Positions 17,603 through 30,833 of a DNA stretch of 64,000 nt are shown here, in pieces. The notes beneath the pieces were generated by a model. The model worked only from the letters and a program-made list of their open reading frames with translations, was not told the origin of the DNA and did not search any database. Made by a program: the position numbers and the translations under genes. This DNA is from Marinirhabdus sp963793275 (GTDB lineage Bacteria; Bacteroidota; Bacteroidia; Flavobacteriales; Flavobacteriaceae): positions 1,611,456-1,675,455 of the forward strand of contig CAWBZL010000003.1 of the NCBI GenBank assembly GCA_963793275.1, read 5' to 3'. The number at the start of each line of letters is the position of its first letter. The first letter of the stretch is position 1.

Positions 17603-20600
17603 ATGAAAAAAACTACTTATTATTACGTAGGGCTTTTAATTGCTTTACTCGTAGGTACAACATCTGTATTTGCGCAAACCAATGTTGCATCACAAGATGC
17701 CAACAGAAATACTGGCGCTGAGATGGTACCAGTAGATACAAATCTACTGCAAGCATTAAGCAATGCTACCACAACCAGAGTTCCTACGGGTACTACGGTT
17801 TTAGATTATAATGGAGGTGGTGTTGCAGTAGACCTGGCGCCAATGCTAACCTCTATTGGTTTTACAGTAACTTCCAATAATAGCATTAATCCTGGCGATC
17901 TGGCAACGGCTATAGCAGCGCAGCCATACGATTTGGTGATTGCCAGAACACATTCTACTCCAACTTATAATGCGGCAGATATTACGGCACTTACTACGTA
18001 TATTGCTAATGGTGGGAAAGTAATTTTTGCCTATTGGCAATTAAGTATAGAACCTGCTTTGCTCACAGCATTTGAAATTGCCACTGCAATAGATTATACT
18101 GTACCAACTCAGGTAAATGCCTGGGATGTTACGCACCCTATTTTTACAACACCTAATGCAATTACAAATCTGGTTCCTAATGGAAATGACCCCTGGAATG
18201 TTGACGGTGCACGTATGGAGCCTTCTGGTACAGCCTTAGCATTGGGAGGCTTCACCCCTGCTGCTACACCTGGGGAAGCTGGTATTATTTTAGGTAATGG
18301 AGGAAATACGTTTGTAAATGGGTTTACATCTGTTCACTTAGACCTAACAACATACATTAACTTAATAGAAAATGAAGCTGAATTTTTATTTGCTGCTCCT
18401 CAGGAAATCATTCAGCAAGATGCTGTATTAACCGCGTGTGCAGATTTCCAGGATGGAGACATTTACACAGATTCTGCTGGATCTGCGGGAAACTATTCAA
18501 GTAATGAGCTTTCAACCTTAGAGCTGGTCGCACAACCAGGAGAAACGGTTAGTGTTACTTTTACAGCTTTTGATGTAGAAGCTTCAACTATTACTTCTTG
18601 TTTTGATAACCTCACCGTAGTAGGCGATGTAGGTGGTGGTGATGCTACTTACGCTGGTGATGATAATGATGCTGGTGCTGGTCTTGTTTGTACAGATGCT
18701 ACAGACCCAGCTGGTAACCCAACGTTAGGACCCTTTACTTCTGCCCCAGGAGGAAGTTTGTCATTTACCTTCGATTCAGATGGTTCTGTTACACAATCTG
18801 GTTGGGAAGCTGTTATAACCTTATCTGCTGCCTGCCCAGTAGGAAGTGGTGACGATCCGGTAATTACCTGCCCGGCAGATATTACGATAAATAACACGCC
18901 TGGCGAGTGTTCAGGCATAGCAGACTTTACCGGAATGGCAATAGATACCGAGGATGGTGACATCTCTGGAGATATTGTAGCTACTCCTGCAAGTGGAAGT
19001 GTATTCCCGGTAGGAACAACATCTGTTACCTTATCTGTAACAGATAGTGACGGTAACACATCTACTTGTATGTTTGACGTTACTGTGGTAGACAACGAAG
19101 CACCAATGATTGTTTGTAACGGAAGCCCTAGTAGTGAAGAGTTAATGGTAAATGGTAGCTTTGAAACCAGTGATTTTACAGGTTGGACTGCTATCGATAA
19201 CCCTTTACCATTTATTCCCTGGCAAGTTGCTAATGTTCTTGGAGATCCAGCACTTAACTTACCTGATGCTTCTCCAACAGATGGAGCCTGGTTGGCAGGA
19301 AATGGTTTTGACGGAGCTGCAGGTGTAGCTTTACTTTTTCAAGATATCGCTATTCCGGTAGGTGCCACAAGCACGACAATGTCCTGGGATGAAAATATAG
19401 ATTATGACCTTCAGACCTTTTGCGTAGGATGTATAGATAGAATTTATGAAGTACAAGTAAGAGACTTGTCTGATAACGTTTTAGAAGTATTACAAACAGT
19501 TGACGCCATAGGGGGTACATTAGAAAACGATAATGTTTGGAATAGCTTAACAGCCAACCTTTCTGCATACGCAGGGCAAAGTATTAGAATTACCTTCTGG
19601 CAGAATATTCCTGAAAGTAATACGGGCTCGGCAAGATTTGCAGTGGATAATGTATCTGTAATAGCCAATACCACTTCACCCGGTTCGATACAAGTAATCC
19701 TTGACGAATTTGGGAATGGTTCAGTAAACGTTGCAGACCTGTTTGATACTGCTAGTGACAACTGTGGTATTGCTACGGTAACAGCTGGAACAGGAACAGG
19801 CGGCACATCTGGTTCATTAACCACAACCTTTGCCGGTGGTAACGGAATAAGAAGTATGATGTTTGATGTAAATGCTTTAGAAGATGCTACTATAGATTCT
19901 TTTGAGGTTAACTTAGACGATAGTGCAGTTCTGGATATAGAAGTATATGCTAAAACCGGAACTCACGTAGGCTCTGAAAATACGCCAGGAGACTGGACGT
20001 TAATAGGAACGGCCCCAGGGGTGGTTTCTGCCGGAGATGGACTTCCAACTCCACTAAACCTAGCACTTGACTATGCCGTAATGGCTGGCCAAACGTATGC
20101 TTTCTATATTTCCTCTCCCAACAAAGCAGCTTCGTTAGGCTTTAACTATACGAACGGAACGAACGTAGGAGACGTTTTTGCTGCCGATGCTACTATTGAA
20201 ATACTCGAAGGTGTTGCTGTAAGTTATCCTTTCGGAACTATTTTCTCTCCACGTGTATTTAACGGTACTGTAGAATATACCGCTGGTACGGGTGGTGGAA
20301 GCTCCACAACCATCGATTTCGATTGTGACGATGTAGGAGAGAACCAGATAGAGGTTACGGCAACCGATGTGAATGGAAATGTGGCTACCTGTATAGCTAC
20401 CGTTGAGGTAATAGACAATATAGACCCTATCTTAGTATGTCAGGACTTTACATTGGAATTAGGAGCAGACGGTACAGCCATGCTGGACCCAATGGATCTG
20501 ATAGATATGACCAATACTATTGAAGCCTGTGGGATCGAAGTTACCGGAGTAGATATGGATGACTTTAGTTGTGACGACATAGGTACGCCACAGATAATCA

Positions 20601-21194
20601 CCTTGTTTGTAAGTGATCCAAGTGGTAACCTTGCCTCTTGTGAAGCGACTGTAACGGTGGTTGATCTGTTACGAACCAGAAGTTACCTGTCCTGCAGATA
20701 TGACTGTAGATCCGGGAGCAAACAACCAATTGTATGAAGTACCGGATTACTTTGGTGACGGACTTGCATCAGCCACAGACAACTGTACAGATCCGGTGAC
20801 AGTATTTGCACAGGATCCTGCAGCAGGAAGCTTCATTGGTGATGGTGTATACACAGTTACCTTAAGTGCAACAGACGAGTACGGCAATGTAGGTACGTGT
20901 ACTTTCGAGCTTACTGTAGAGAGCATCTTAGGAGTGAATGATAACAACCTGGATGCAGGAGTAACTTTATACCCTAACCCGGCTCAAGGGCAGGTAATAC
21001 TTTCTAACACATCAAACATCCTGCTTACCAAAGCAAAGATGTACGATGTAAACGGTAAGTTAGTAAACACAGTAGATCTTACAGATATGACAACAGAGAA
21101 GACGATGGATATTTCCAAATTGGCTTCCGGTGTGTATATTGTGCAGATTAAAGGTGAAAATGCAAGCGTTGTAAAACGATTGATAAAGGAGTAA
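17603..21194 (+). CDS. Adhesin A: secreted HYR-repeat protein with T9SS type A sorting domain; frame broken at 20672
   Basis: Frames 17603-20737 and 20661-21194 make one gene of about 1,196 residues. Signal peptide MKKTTYYYVGLLIALLVGTT. Residues 60-275 resemble a ThuA/GATase1-like Rossmann domain (YDLVIARTHSTPTYNAADI, GGKVIFAYWQ). An HYR-like module follows (TCPADITINNTPGECSG), then a galactose-binding or MAM-like jelly roll (NGSFETSDFTGW), a choice-of-anchor-like block shared with adhesin C, and two further HYR modules. The T9SS type A tail (TLYPNPAQGQVILSN, YDVNGKLVNT) lies wholly behind the break, so only corrected or frameshifted product could be sorted. The junction reads TTACGAACC; TTAGGACC would restore VVDLLGPEVTCPADM. 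Expected surface protein; ligand unknown. Confidence 0.8.
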
Positions 21195-21220
21195 TCCTAC
21201 TGGTTATTAACCAACCAAAT

Positions 21221-21252
21221 GAATCCCCCTTCCATTTCAGGAAGGGGGATTC
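21221..21252 (+). terminator. Intrinsic terminator after adhesin A
   Basis: A perfect 13-bp stem (21221-21233 with 21240-21252), 6-nt loop, then a short T-rich stretch. Confidence 0.8.
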
Positions 21253-21507
21253 TTAATTTATAAAGCGTATTTATTTCATAGCACCTTTCCTCAACATTTT
21301 TTATTAATAATGCCATTCCTTTATTTTTTGGGATCTTATGTAACTATCCCTAAATATGTGGCATATTGAAACAAAAGCTTCTTTGTAATATTTTACTTAC
21401 AAAATTTATGTATTTCATCGATAGAAAATGAATTTCATCTAAAAATATTTTTTAAGGTTTTTTTAAGAATTAAGTTTGTTATTCAACTATTATTTAAATT
21501 TCTTATT
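21253..21507. other. AT-rich spacer and promoter region of adhesin B
   Basis: No gene is visible. The last 70 bp carry the promoter region shared with adhesin A; the rest shows nothing I can assign. Confidence 0.5.
21471..21478 (+). promoter_or_regulatory. -7 element (TAAGTTTG) of adhesin B
   Basis: An exact TAnnTTTG match 37 nt before the ATG. The sequence just upstream resembles that before adhesin A. Confidence 0.5.
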
Positions 21508-24500
21508 ATGAAAAAAACTATGTTTTATGTGGGGCTTTTTATGGCCTTATTTGGGAGTATGATAACCGTGCACGCGCAATGTACATCTAGTGGTAATAAT
21601 TGCTCTTCGAGCGATGCCTATCAATATGATAATGAATCACGAGCTGTTTCTACGATTAACTCTGGATTTGATCGAGCAGCGGCGAATGATACTTTTTTTG
21701 TACATTCCAATGTGGGTATTCCCTTCGATTTTAATGCTCTAGCCGCAGCCTCTTATGCCGAAGATATGGATGCAGCCTTTGGAGCTGGAAACTGGTCGGA
21801 AGTTTTTTATGAAACTGTGGATCCAAATGTTCTTTTTGCTCAAGGTGTTCGATTTGTTTATTTAGAAGGTAGTGATGATAATCTTACTGAATTGGATACG
21901 TTTTTACAAGCTAATCAAGTTTTAATTGAGTCCTTTGTTAGTAATGGAGGCTCTTTATTAATAAACGCAGCACCAAATGAAGGTGGTAATATTAATTTAG
22001 GATTCGGTGGAAAAACATTAAATAACGTTGGTTCTGGACTTTATAACTCGGTTACTGTCACAAACTTGACACATCCTGCGTTTGTAGGTCCTAATACACC
22101 TACAAGTACAGTAATGATGGGTAATAATTATGCTCATGCAGATATATCAGGTACAGGTGCATCAACATTAATAGAACATACAAGTGCCCCAAACCAAATA
22201 ATTTTGTCTGAAGAAGCTTTTGGTAACGGGACAGTTATTTTTGGTGGAATGACTGCAAGTTCTTTCCACACCCCGGCACCAGACGCGAGAAATTTCAAAA
22301 TAAACCTATTAATATACCTAGAGTCTTTAGCTACCCTACCATCTGGTCCAATACCAGAAATTTTATATTATAGGTTTGAAGAAACTGGAACTTCAGTTAC
22401 AAATGAAGCCTCTGCTCCTCCGGCAGGAACAGCTACTGCAACTATTAATGGAGGTTCATCACAAGGAGCACCTCCAATTTGTGGTGTAGGCTCATTGCAA
22501 TCAAATTCTACTGTAAACGAATCAATGTCAACTGGTTGGAATACTGATATAGGAACTAGTTCCTGGTCTATTGCACTTAAAGTAAGAGATATTGGTTCTG
22601 GTGTCTTTGCCTATCTGATGGGTGATATCAACGCAGCAAATTTTAGAATATTTGCCAATGGAGCTGCAGGAACAAACAATATGATAATTAGAGGGGGTGG
22701 TATATCTGATGTTATTGCGATAAATGGAGCAAACCCTGCAGCAGAGACAACTACTGTTTTTGTTTATGACAATATAGTGCAAGAAATAAGAGCCTATGTA
22801 GATGGTGTTTTAGTGAGTACAGTTCCACAAGGAGCTCTTAATATTAATGGTACTGGACTATTTGTAGGTAATCAATCATTAAACGGAACTGGATTACCCA
22901 TAGGTGCAGCACTGGATGAATTTCGCTTTTATAGTAGAGCTCTTTCAGCGACCGAAGTTGCAAATTTAACAGCGTGTAATACAGTAATACCTAGCGGAGA
23001 TGCACCGGTAATTACGTGTCCTGCAGATATTATGCTAAATAATACACCTGGCGAATGTTCAGCTATTGCAAACTTTGGAGGAACTGCAACAGATACCGAA
23101 GATGGTAATATTTCCGGAGATATTGTCGCGACACCTGCCAGTGGAAGCGCGTTCCCGGTAGGAACGACAGTTGTTACCTTATCTATAACCGATAGTGATG
23201 GTAACACCTCAGAATGTATGTTTAACGTAACTGTAGTAGATAACGAAGCAGCAGTGCTTACCTGTCCTGCAGATATTTCACAAACTAACGATGCGGGTCT
23301 TTGTGGAGCAGATGTAACAGTGCCTACACCAAACATAGATGACAACTGTCCCGTAATTTTAGGAGATCCAACTATAGCTGGCTTTACTTTATTAGGAACG
23401 GCTAGTGGGAGTAGTTATTATTTGAGCAATTCAAGTTTTACAGCTCCAGATGCATATACAGATGCAGCGAGCAATGGCGGTTTTGTAGTCACTATGGCAG
23501 ATGCTACGGAAAATGAATTTGTACGTACCGCCATAGAAAATCTTGTAGGAGATCAACGGGTTATCATTGGTCTTAACGATGTGGCTACCGAAGGAACTTT
23601 TGTCTGGGAAAACGGAGAGCCTGTAACGTTCACGAATTGGTCTGGTGGTGAGCCGAGCAATGGGGGTGGAGGCGAAGATTATGTTGAGATGTTTGGTAAT
23701 GGACTTTGGAATGATTTAAACGGTGTAACAGCATATCCGTATGTACTGGAAGTTGCTTCTACCGGAAATATAGTAAACGACTTTAACGGAACCAACGATG
23801 CATCTGGCTTCTACCCTGTAGGAGATACGGTTGTTACCTTTACGTATACAGACGCTGGAGGAAACGTAGCTACGTGTTCTATGACCGTAACGGTAACTGA
23901 CGATGAAGCACCAATGATTGTTTGTATAGGAGGTCCAAGTGCAAGCGCTGGATCAGCAACAGGAACCGGAGGCGCTATTCCTGATAACAACCCGGTTGGT
24001 CTTACGACTACTTTAGATGTTACAGATGATTTTGATATCACAGATCTAAATGTAAACCTGGATATTACACATACCTGGATAGGAGATCTTGCAGTGACCC
24101 TTACAGCACCGGACGGTACTACAATGGCTGCTATTATGGATAGACCAGGCGTACCGGCTACAGTTGTTGGATGTAACAATGCTGATCCTGCAATTAACAT
24201 AGATCTTGATGATGAAGCAGTAGATACTGTAGAAGATTCTTGTCCTGAGCCGTATGTAGGTTCTTTTATTCCAAATGAGGCATTATCTGCTTTTGATGGT
24301 ATTAGTACGTTAGGTACCTGGACATTAGAAATTACCGATAGTGCTGCTGGAGACACTGGTACATTAAATGGTTGGACTCTTAACTATGAGTATAGCGTTG
24401 CAGCCTCGCCTGCATTCCCTGTTATTCTTGACGCAGACGGTAATGCTACTGTAACTGCTTCAGACTTAATTGATGCTACTGCTTCCAGTGACAACTGTGG

Positions 24501-25948
24501 TATTGCATCTATTACTGTAGAAGGTATGGGTGGAGCACCAATGCCAGGATCTATTACCACGGTCTTTGACTCTAACAACAATGGTGCAACTGGTGGCGCT
24601 GTTTATTTCGATATTACTGTAGGAACTGAAGATGTAACTATAAGTGATTTAGACGTAAATACATTACAACCAGGAGCACTTACTGTAGAGATGTATACCT
24701 TAGTTGGAACATATGTAGGTAATGAAGGAGATCCTGCACCTTGGACACTTTCAGCAACAGGAACCGGAACGGCATCAGGAACTTTAAATGTTCCTAGCAA
24801 TGCTGTATTGGACACTCCAGTTACTTTAACAGCGAATACTACCTATGGTGTAGCTCTAGTATTGGATGCCGCACACGGTCATTACTATTCCGGAACAGGG
24901 ACAGATCCTGCACCGGGTATGCTAATGTATTCTAATGCAGATCTTAGCCTTAGTTTAGGAGCTGGTGGAAACGTGCCTTTTTCAGGAACGCCATTCTCAC
25001 CACGTATCTGGAACGGTACGCTAAACTATACAGCTGGCTCTGGAGCACCAGGCCCTGTAACTACGTTTGATGTAGACTGTAGCAATGTAGGAGAGAACGA
25101 AATAGAGGTTACAGTAACCGATGTAAACGGAAACGTATCTACGTGTACAGCTACCTATGAGGTAATTGATAACATAGATCCTATCTTAGTATGTCAGGAC
25201 TTTACATTGGAATTAGGAGCAGACGGTACAGCCATGCTGGACCCAATGGATCTTATAGATATGACCAATACTATTGAAGCTTGTGGTATCTCCATAGATG
25301 CTGTAAGTATGGATGACTTTAGTTGTGATGACATAGGTACGCCACAAACAGTAACCTTGTTTGTAAGTGACCCAAGTGGTAACCTTGCCTCTTGTGAAGC
25401 GACTGTAACAGTGGTTGATCTGTTACGGACCAGAAGTTACCTGTCCTGCAGATATGACTGTAGATCCGGGAGCAAACAACCAATTGTATGAAGTACCAGA
25501 TTACTTTGGTGACGGACTTGCATCAGCCACAGACAACTGTACAGATCCAGTGACGGTATTTGCACAGGATCCTGCAGCAGGAAGCTTTATTGGTGATGGT
25601 GTATACACAGTTACCTTAAGTGCAACAGACGAGTATGGCAACGTAGGTACGTGTACCTTCGAGCTTACTGTAGAGAGTATTTTAGGAGTAAATGATAACA
25701 ACCTGGATGCAGGAGTAACATTATACCCTAACCCAGCTCAAGGCCAGGTGATACTTTCTAACACATCAAACATCCTGCTTACCAAAGCAACGATGTACGA
25801 TGTAAACGGTAAGTTAGTAAACACAGTAGATCTTACAGATATGACAACAGAGAAGACAATGGATATTTCCAAATTGGCTTCTGGTGTGTATATTGTACAG
25901 ATTGAAGGTGAAAATGCAAGCGTTGTAAAACGATTGATAAAGGAGTAA
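21508..25948 (+). CDS. Adhesin B: secreted lectin/LamG/P-domain/HYR protein with T9SS type A sorting domain; frame broken at 25426
   Basis: Frames 21508-25491 and 25415-25948 make one gene of about 1,479 residues. Signal peptide MKKTMFYVGLFMALFGSMIT. The order is a Rossmann-like domain (to about 270), a LamG-like domain (285-490, ALDEFRFYSRALS), an HYR-like module, a C-type lectin domain (about 615-755, with FTNWSGGEPSNGG and LWNDL), a proprotein-convertase P-domain (about 805-970, ITHTWIGDLAVTL), a jelly-roll block, two HYR modules and a T9SS type A tail. The lectin domain suggests glycan binding. The P-domain block is nearly identical in DNA to that of adhesin C at an offset of 4,539 bp. 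The junction reads TTACGGACC, one base too long. Confidence 0.82.
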
Positions 25949-25976
25949 TCCTACTGGTTATTAACCAACCCAAAAG

Positions 25977-26008
25977 AAACCCCTTTCCAGCAATGGAAGG
26001 GGGTTTTG
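25977..26008 (+). terminator. Intrinsic terminator after adhesin B
   Basis: A 12-bp stem with one G-U pair (25977-25988 with 25995-26006), 6-nt loop and T run. Nearly identical to the terminator after adhesin C. Confidence 0.8.
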
Positions 26009-26145
26009 TTTTTCAAAATAGTTTCTAAAAACCATATGATATATCCATTCAAATTTCTATCTGTACTCTAGAGAAGTTGTTGCTTAGTTCTGAAGTTATT
26101 GTACGTTAAATGTTAATCTTTTGTTATTAATTCTAATAAAATGCT

Positions 26146-26153
26146 TAAGTTTA
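26146..26153 (+). promoter_or_regulatory. -7-like element (TAAGTTTA) of adhesin C
   Basis: TAAGTTTA lies 39 nt before the ATG, with TTTTG about 22 nt upstream as a possible -33 box. Confidence 0.4.
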
Positions 26154-26184
26154 TTCCCTTAAATTTTAATAAAAAATTAATAAA

Positions 26185-29100
26185 ATGAAAAAATGTTTAC
26201 TCAAATTAATGTTACTCATTGGCATATTATGCTGGACAAACAGTTCCTACAGCCAGTTTGTAACTGAAACGGCCGGAACGGATACAGAAGTATTTCCTGT
26301 TGACGGCGAGGTATTTACTGACCCTACAGATGGGACTGCTGGAGGACCGGGTGGCGATTGCGGTGCCTCGGGCGCTCCTGGGAATTACCCAAATTGTAAC
26401 TGTATCACTGAAACAACGCTTAGTGCTCCTCCCGGAGGACAAATTTCAGTAACGTTTACTAACTTTACCATTAATGGAAATTTTGACTGGATGGCTATTT
26501 TTGATGGCTCTGCAACGGCAACCGCCACGAATGGAGGCGGAAATGCCACAAATCCAACCTCTGCAGATCCTGAGTTATGGAACAGTAGTGTTGACGGAGA
26601 TGTACTTGCCGATATGACAACCGCAGGTATGACCACGTTTACTTCAACTAACGGATCTTTAACTTTTGTTTCCAGATTTAGTGGTGTCGTAGATCGCTGT
26701 GGTTGGGAGGCAACTATAGCAATTATGCCGCCACCTAGTGCAGGGTCACCAATTTATTTTACATCAGTTAGCGGTGATATTTTCAGTGGAAGCAGTGATG
26801 GTAGCGCAGCTCAAAATACGATTTATACCGGAGCCACGGCTGAACCTGTTGGAATTGAGATAGATCCGGATAACAACATGTTGTATTATGCAGGTGGAAA
26901 TACTTCAGATATTTTTGAAGCCCCACTGGACGGAAGTGGCCCTATAAATGCAATTCCTAGCTTAAGTGCTGGTAGCGAACACCACGAACTTGAGATAGAT
27001 TATGACAACGGACTTGTATATTATACTTCTGACAATGGTGGACTATGGGTTGGTAATTTAGATGGCACTGGTAGTTCTACCAATTTGGTTTCATCCGCAG
27101 TTAATTCTGGCGTTACGCTTGACAGAACAAACGGAGTATTATATTTCAATAGTAATCAATCTAATATTGGTCGTGTAAATATTGATGGTACGGGACTAAA
27201 TGCGACTTTCATACCTACCAACGGAAATTCCAGAGGAGTTACCCTGGATGAAGCCAACGGACAATTATTCTGGGTGGAGCGTGGAAGTAATTTAATTAGA
27301 ACGGCAGCTTCAGACGGTACTGGTATGCCTACCACATTATATGCCGCTGGCGGAGCTCCTTATGGGATAGACTATGATGCTGACAACGATATTTTATATT
27401 GGACAACATTTACCGGTGGTGGTGCCACGGGGACAGTATGGTCGGCTCCAGCCGATGGCTCCGGTACGCCTACTGCATTGTATACAGGTATTACAGATTT
27501 AAGAGGAATTGCAGCAGGTAGGAATATTAGAGCTAGTTCAGCTCCAACAATTACCTGTCCTGCAGATATTATGTTAAATAATACGCCTGGTGAATGTTCA
27601 GCTATTGCAAACTTTGGAGGAACTGCAACAGATACCGAAGATGGTAACATCTCCGGAGATATTGTAGCGACACCTGCCAGTGGAAGTGCTTTCCCGGTAG
27701 GAACAACACCGGTTACGTTATCTGTAACCGATAGTGATGGTAACACTTCTACCTGTATGTTCAATGTAGTTGTAGTAGACAACGAAGCAGCAGTGCTTAC
27801 CTGTCCTGCAGATATTTCACAAACGAACGATGCTGGTCTTTGTGGAGCAGACGTAACAGTACCTGCGCCAATGATAGACGATAACTGTCCTGCAGAGACT
27901 AATCCACCAACTCCGGTGGCTACCAGTCCTCAAACAGACTTTTTAGGAACTACAGCTCTTATAGACACACCAACAGTTATTAGTGGTGCAGTAATGTCTA
28001 CCGGTGGAGATGTTGAATTAACAGCAACATTTACAGGTGACTTTAGTTTCACTGGAGAAGTTTTTCAATTAACAGGACCTGATGGTGTTACTATTATTAA
28101 TGATAATACAAATACGTTAGATTGTCCTGCGACTCCAAATATGGCTGTTGCTACTATTGCTGAAGCAACTTGGAACGGATGGATCACAACCTTTGGAAAT
28201 GATCTAACGTTCACACTTCTTGCAAATGCTAGCGTTAACCCTGGATTATGTACTGATAACTTTTATAGTCTAAGTGCAAGACAAGGAGATCCTGTAGCAG
28301 GTGGAACCCTTAGCAACGACTTTAACGGAACGAACGATGCATCTGGCTTCTACCCTGTAGGAGATACGGTTGTTACCTTTACGTATACAGACGCTGGAGG
28401 AAACGTAGCTACGTGTTCTATGACCGTAACGGTAACTGACGATGAAGCACCAATGATTGTTTGTATAGGAGGTCCAAGTGCAAGCGCTGGATCAGCAACA
28501 GGAACCGGAGGCGCTATTCCTGATAACAACCCGGTTGGTCTTACGACTACTTTAGATGTTACAGATGATTTTGATATCACAGATCTAAATGTAAACCTGG
28601 ATATTACACATACCTGGATAGGAGATCTTGCAGTGACCCTTACAGCACCAGACGGTACTACAATGGCTGCTATTATGGATAGACCAGGCGTACCGGCTAC
28701 AGTTGTTGGATGTAACAATGCCGATCCTGCAATTAACATAGATCTTGATGATGAAGCAGTAGATACTGTAGAAGATTCTTGTCCTGAGCCGTATGTAGGT
28801 TCTTTTATTCCAAATGAGGCATTATCTGCTTTTAATGGTATTAGTACGTTAGGTACCTGGACATTAGAAATTACCGATAGTGCTGCTGGAGACACTGGTA
28901 CATTAAATGGTTGGACTCTTAACTATGAGTACAGCGTTGCAGCCTCGCCTGCATTCCCTGTTATTCTTGACGCAGACGGTAATGCTACTGTAACTGCTTC
29001 AGACTTAATTGATGCTACTGCTTCCAGTGACAACTGTGGTATTGCATCTATTACTGTAGAAGGAATGGGTGGAGCACCAGCTCCAGGATCATTAACTACA

Positions 29101-30472
29101 ACCTTTGCAGGTGGTAACGGAATAAGAAGTATGATGTTTGACGTAAATGCTTTAGAAGATGCTACTATAGATTCGTTTGAGGTGAACTTAGACGATAGTG
29201 CAGTTCTTGACATAGAAGTATATGCTAAAACTGGAACTCACGTAGGCTCTGAAAATACGCCAGGAGACTGGACGTTAATAGGAACTGCTCCAGGAGTTGT
29301 TTCTGCCGGAGACGGACTACCAACTCCATTAAACCTAGCGCTTGACTATGCAGTAATGGCTGGCCAGACGTATGCCTTTTATATTTCTTCTCCTAACAAA
29401 GCTGCTTCATTAGGCTTTAACTATACGAACGGAACGAACGTAGGAGATGTTTTTGCTGCCGATGCTACTATTGAAATACTTGAAGGTGTTGCTGTAAGTT
29501 ATCCTTTCGGAACCATATTCTCACCGCGTGTATTTAACGGTACCGTAGAATATACAGCCGGATCTGGAGCGCCAGGTCCTGTAACTACGTTCGATGTAGA
29601 TTGTAGCGATGTAGGAGAGAACCAAATTGAAGTAACAGTGACCGATGTAAACGGAAACGTATCTACGTGTACAGCTACCTATGAGGTAATTGATAACATA
29701 GATCCTATCTTAGTATGTCAGGACTTTACACTGGAATTAGGAGCAGACGGTACAGCTATGCTAGACCCAATGGATCTTATAGATATGACCAATACTATTG
29801 AAGCTTGTGGTATCTCCATAGATGCTGTAAGTATGGATGACTTTAGTTGTGATGACATAGGTACGCCACAAACAGTAACCTTGTTTGTAAGTGACCCAAG
29901 TGGTAACCTTGCCTCTTGTGAAGCGACTGTAACAGTGGTTGATCTGTTACGGACCAGAAGTTACCTGTCCTGCAGATATGACTGTAGATCCGGGAGCAAA
30001 CAACCAATTGTATGAAGTACCGGATTACTTTGGTGACGGACTTGCATCAGCCACAGACAACTGTACAGATCCGGTGACGGTATTTGCACAGGATCCTGCA
30101 GCAGGAAGCTTTATTGGTGATGGTGTATACACAGTTACCTTAAGTGCAACAGACGAGTATGGCAACGTAGGTACGTGTACTTTCGAGCTTACTGTAGAGA
30201 GCATTTTAGGAGTAAATGATAACAACCTGGATGCAGGAGTAACATTATACCCTAACCCAGCTCAAGGCCAGGTGATACTTTCTAACACATCAAACATCCT
30301 GCTTACCAAAGCTACGATGTACGATGTAAACGGTAAGTTAGTAAACACAGTAGATCTTACAGATATGACAACAGAGAAGACGATGGATATTTCCAAATTG
30401 GCTTCTGGTGTGTATATTGTACAGATTGAAGGTGAAAATGCAAGCGTTGTAAAACGATTGATAAAGGAGTAA
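26185..30472 (+). CDS. Adhesin C: secreted CUB-like/YWTD-propeller/P-domain/HYR protein with T9SS type A sorting domain; frame broken at 29950
   Basis: Frames 26185-30015 and 29939-30472 make one gene of about 1,428 residues. Signal peptide MKKCLLKLMLLIGILCWTNS. A CUB-like domain (about 40-185, GNFDWMAIFDGS and GWEATIAIM) is followed by a YWTD/LDLR-type six-bladed propeller (190-450, repeats such as NNMLYYAGG, NGVLYFNSN, NDILYWTT), an HYR-like module, a jelly-roll, a P-domain like that of adhesin B, the block shared with adhesin A (IRSMMFDVNALEDATIDSFE), two HYR modules and a T9SS type A tail. It looks like a chimera of A and B behind a different N-terminus. The junction reads TTACGGACC as in adhesin B. 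Confidence 0.82.
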
Positions 30473-30500
30473 TCCTACTGGTTATTAACCAACCAAAAAG

Positions 30501-30532
30501 AAACCCCTTTCCAGCAATGGAAGGGGGTTTTG
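30501..30532 (+). terminator. Intrinsic terminator after adhesin C
   Basis: A 12-bp stem with one wobble pair (30501-30512 with 30519-30530) and a T-rich tail, matching that of adhesin B. Confidence 0.8.
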
Positions 30533-30590
30533 TCTTTGTAAAAATTTTAAAACAGTAGCAAAAGAATAGAAATTTACAATAAAGATTATA

Positions 30591-30622
30591 AAAACCCCGT
30601 CCAACCTATGATGGGGTTTTTA
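30591..30622 (+). terminator. Second terminator-like hairpin before the small lipoprotein gene
   Basis: A 10-bp stem (30591-30600 with 30611-30620, one G-U pair), 10-nt loop, then T residues. No gene lies between it and the terminator 60 bp upstream; it may serve as a backup. Confidence 0.55.
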
Positions 30623-30644
30623 GTTTTATACCTACTTTTACAGT

Positions 30645-30833
30645 ATGAAAAAAATTTCTTTGCTACTTTTTATTTTTCTGTTGGCTGTTTCGTGTAGAGA
30701 TCAAGAAGCTACCGATGAAAAAATGATGCCCGTTGAAGCAGACGGAGGGATTGGCGATGGAGCTCCATCGTTAGATTCGTTATTACAAAATGAAGAAGAT
30801 ACGCTACAAACCAAAACTAAAGACACTTTATAA
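30645..30833 (+). CDS. Small lipoprotein, unknown function
   Basis: 62 residues: a hydrophobic signal ending in the lipobox LLAVSC, then an acidic mature part of about 45 residues with no recognisable fold. It is probably anchored in a membrane by its lipidated Cys. The stop codon shares a base with the ATG of the DoxX-like gene (TAATG), a sign of translational coupling. I do not recognise a family. Confidence 0.65.
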   Translation: MKKISLLLFIFLLAVSCRDQEATDEKMMPVEADGGIGDGAPSLDSLLQNEEDTLQTKTKDTL

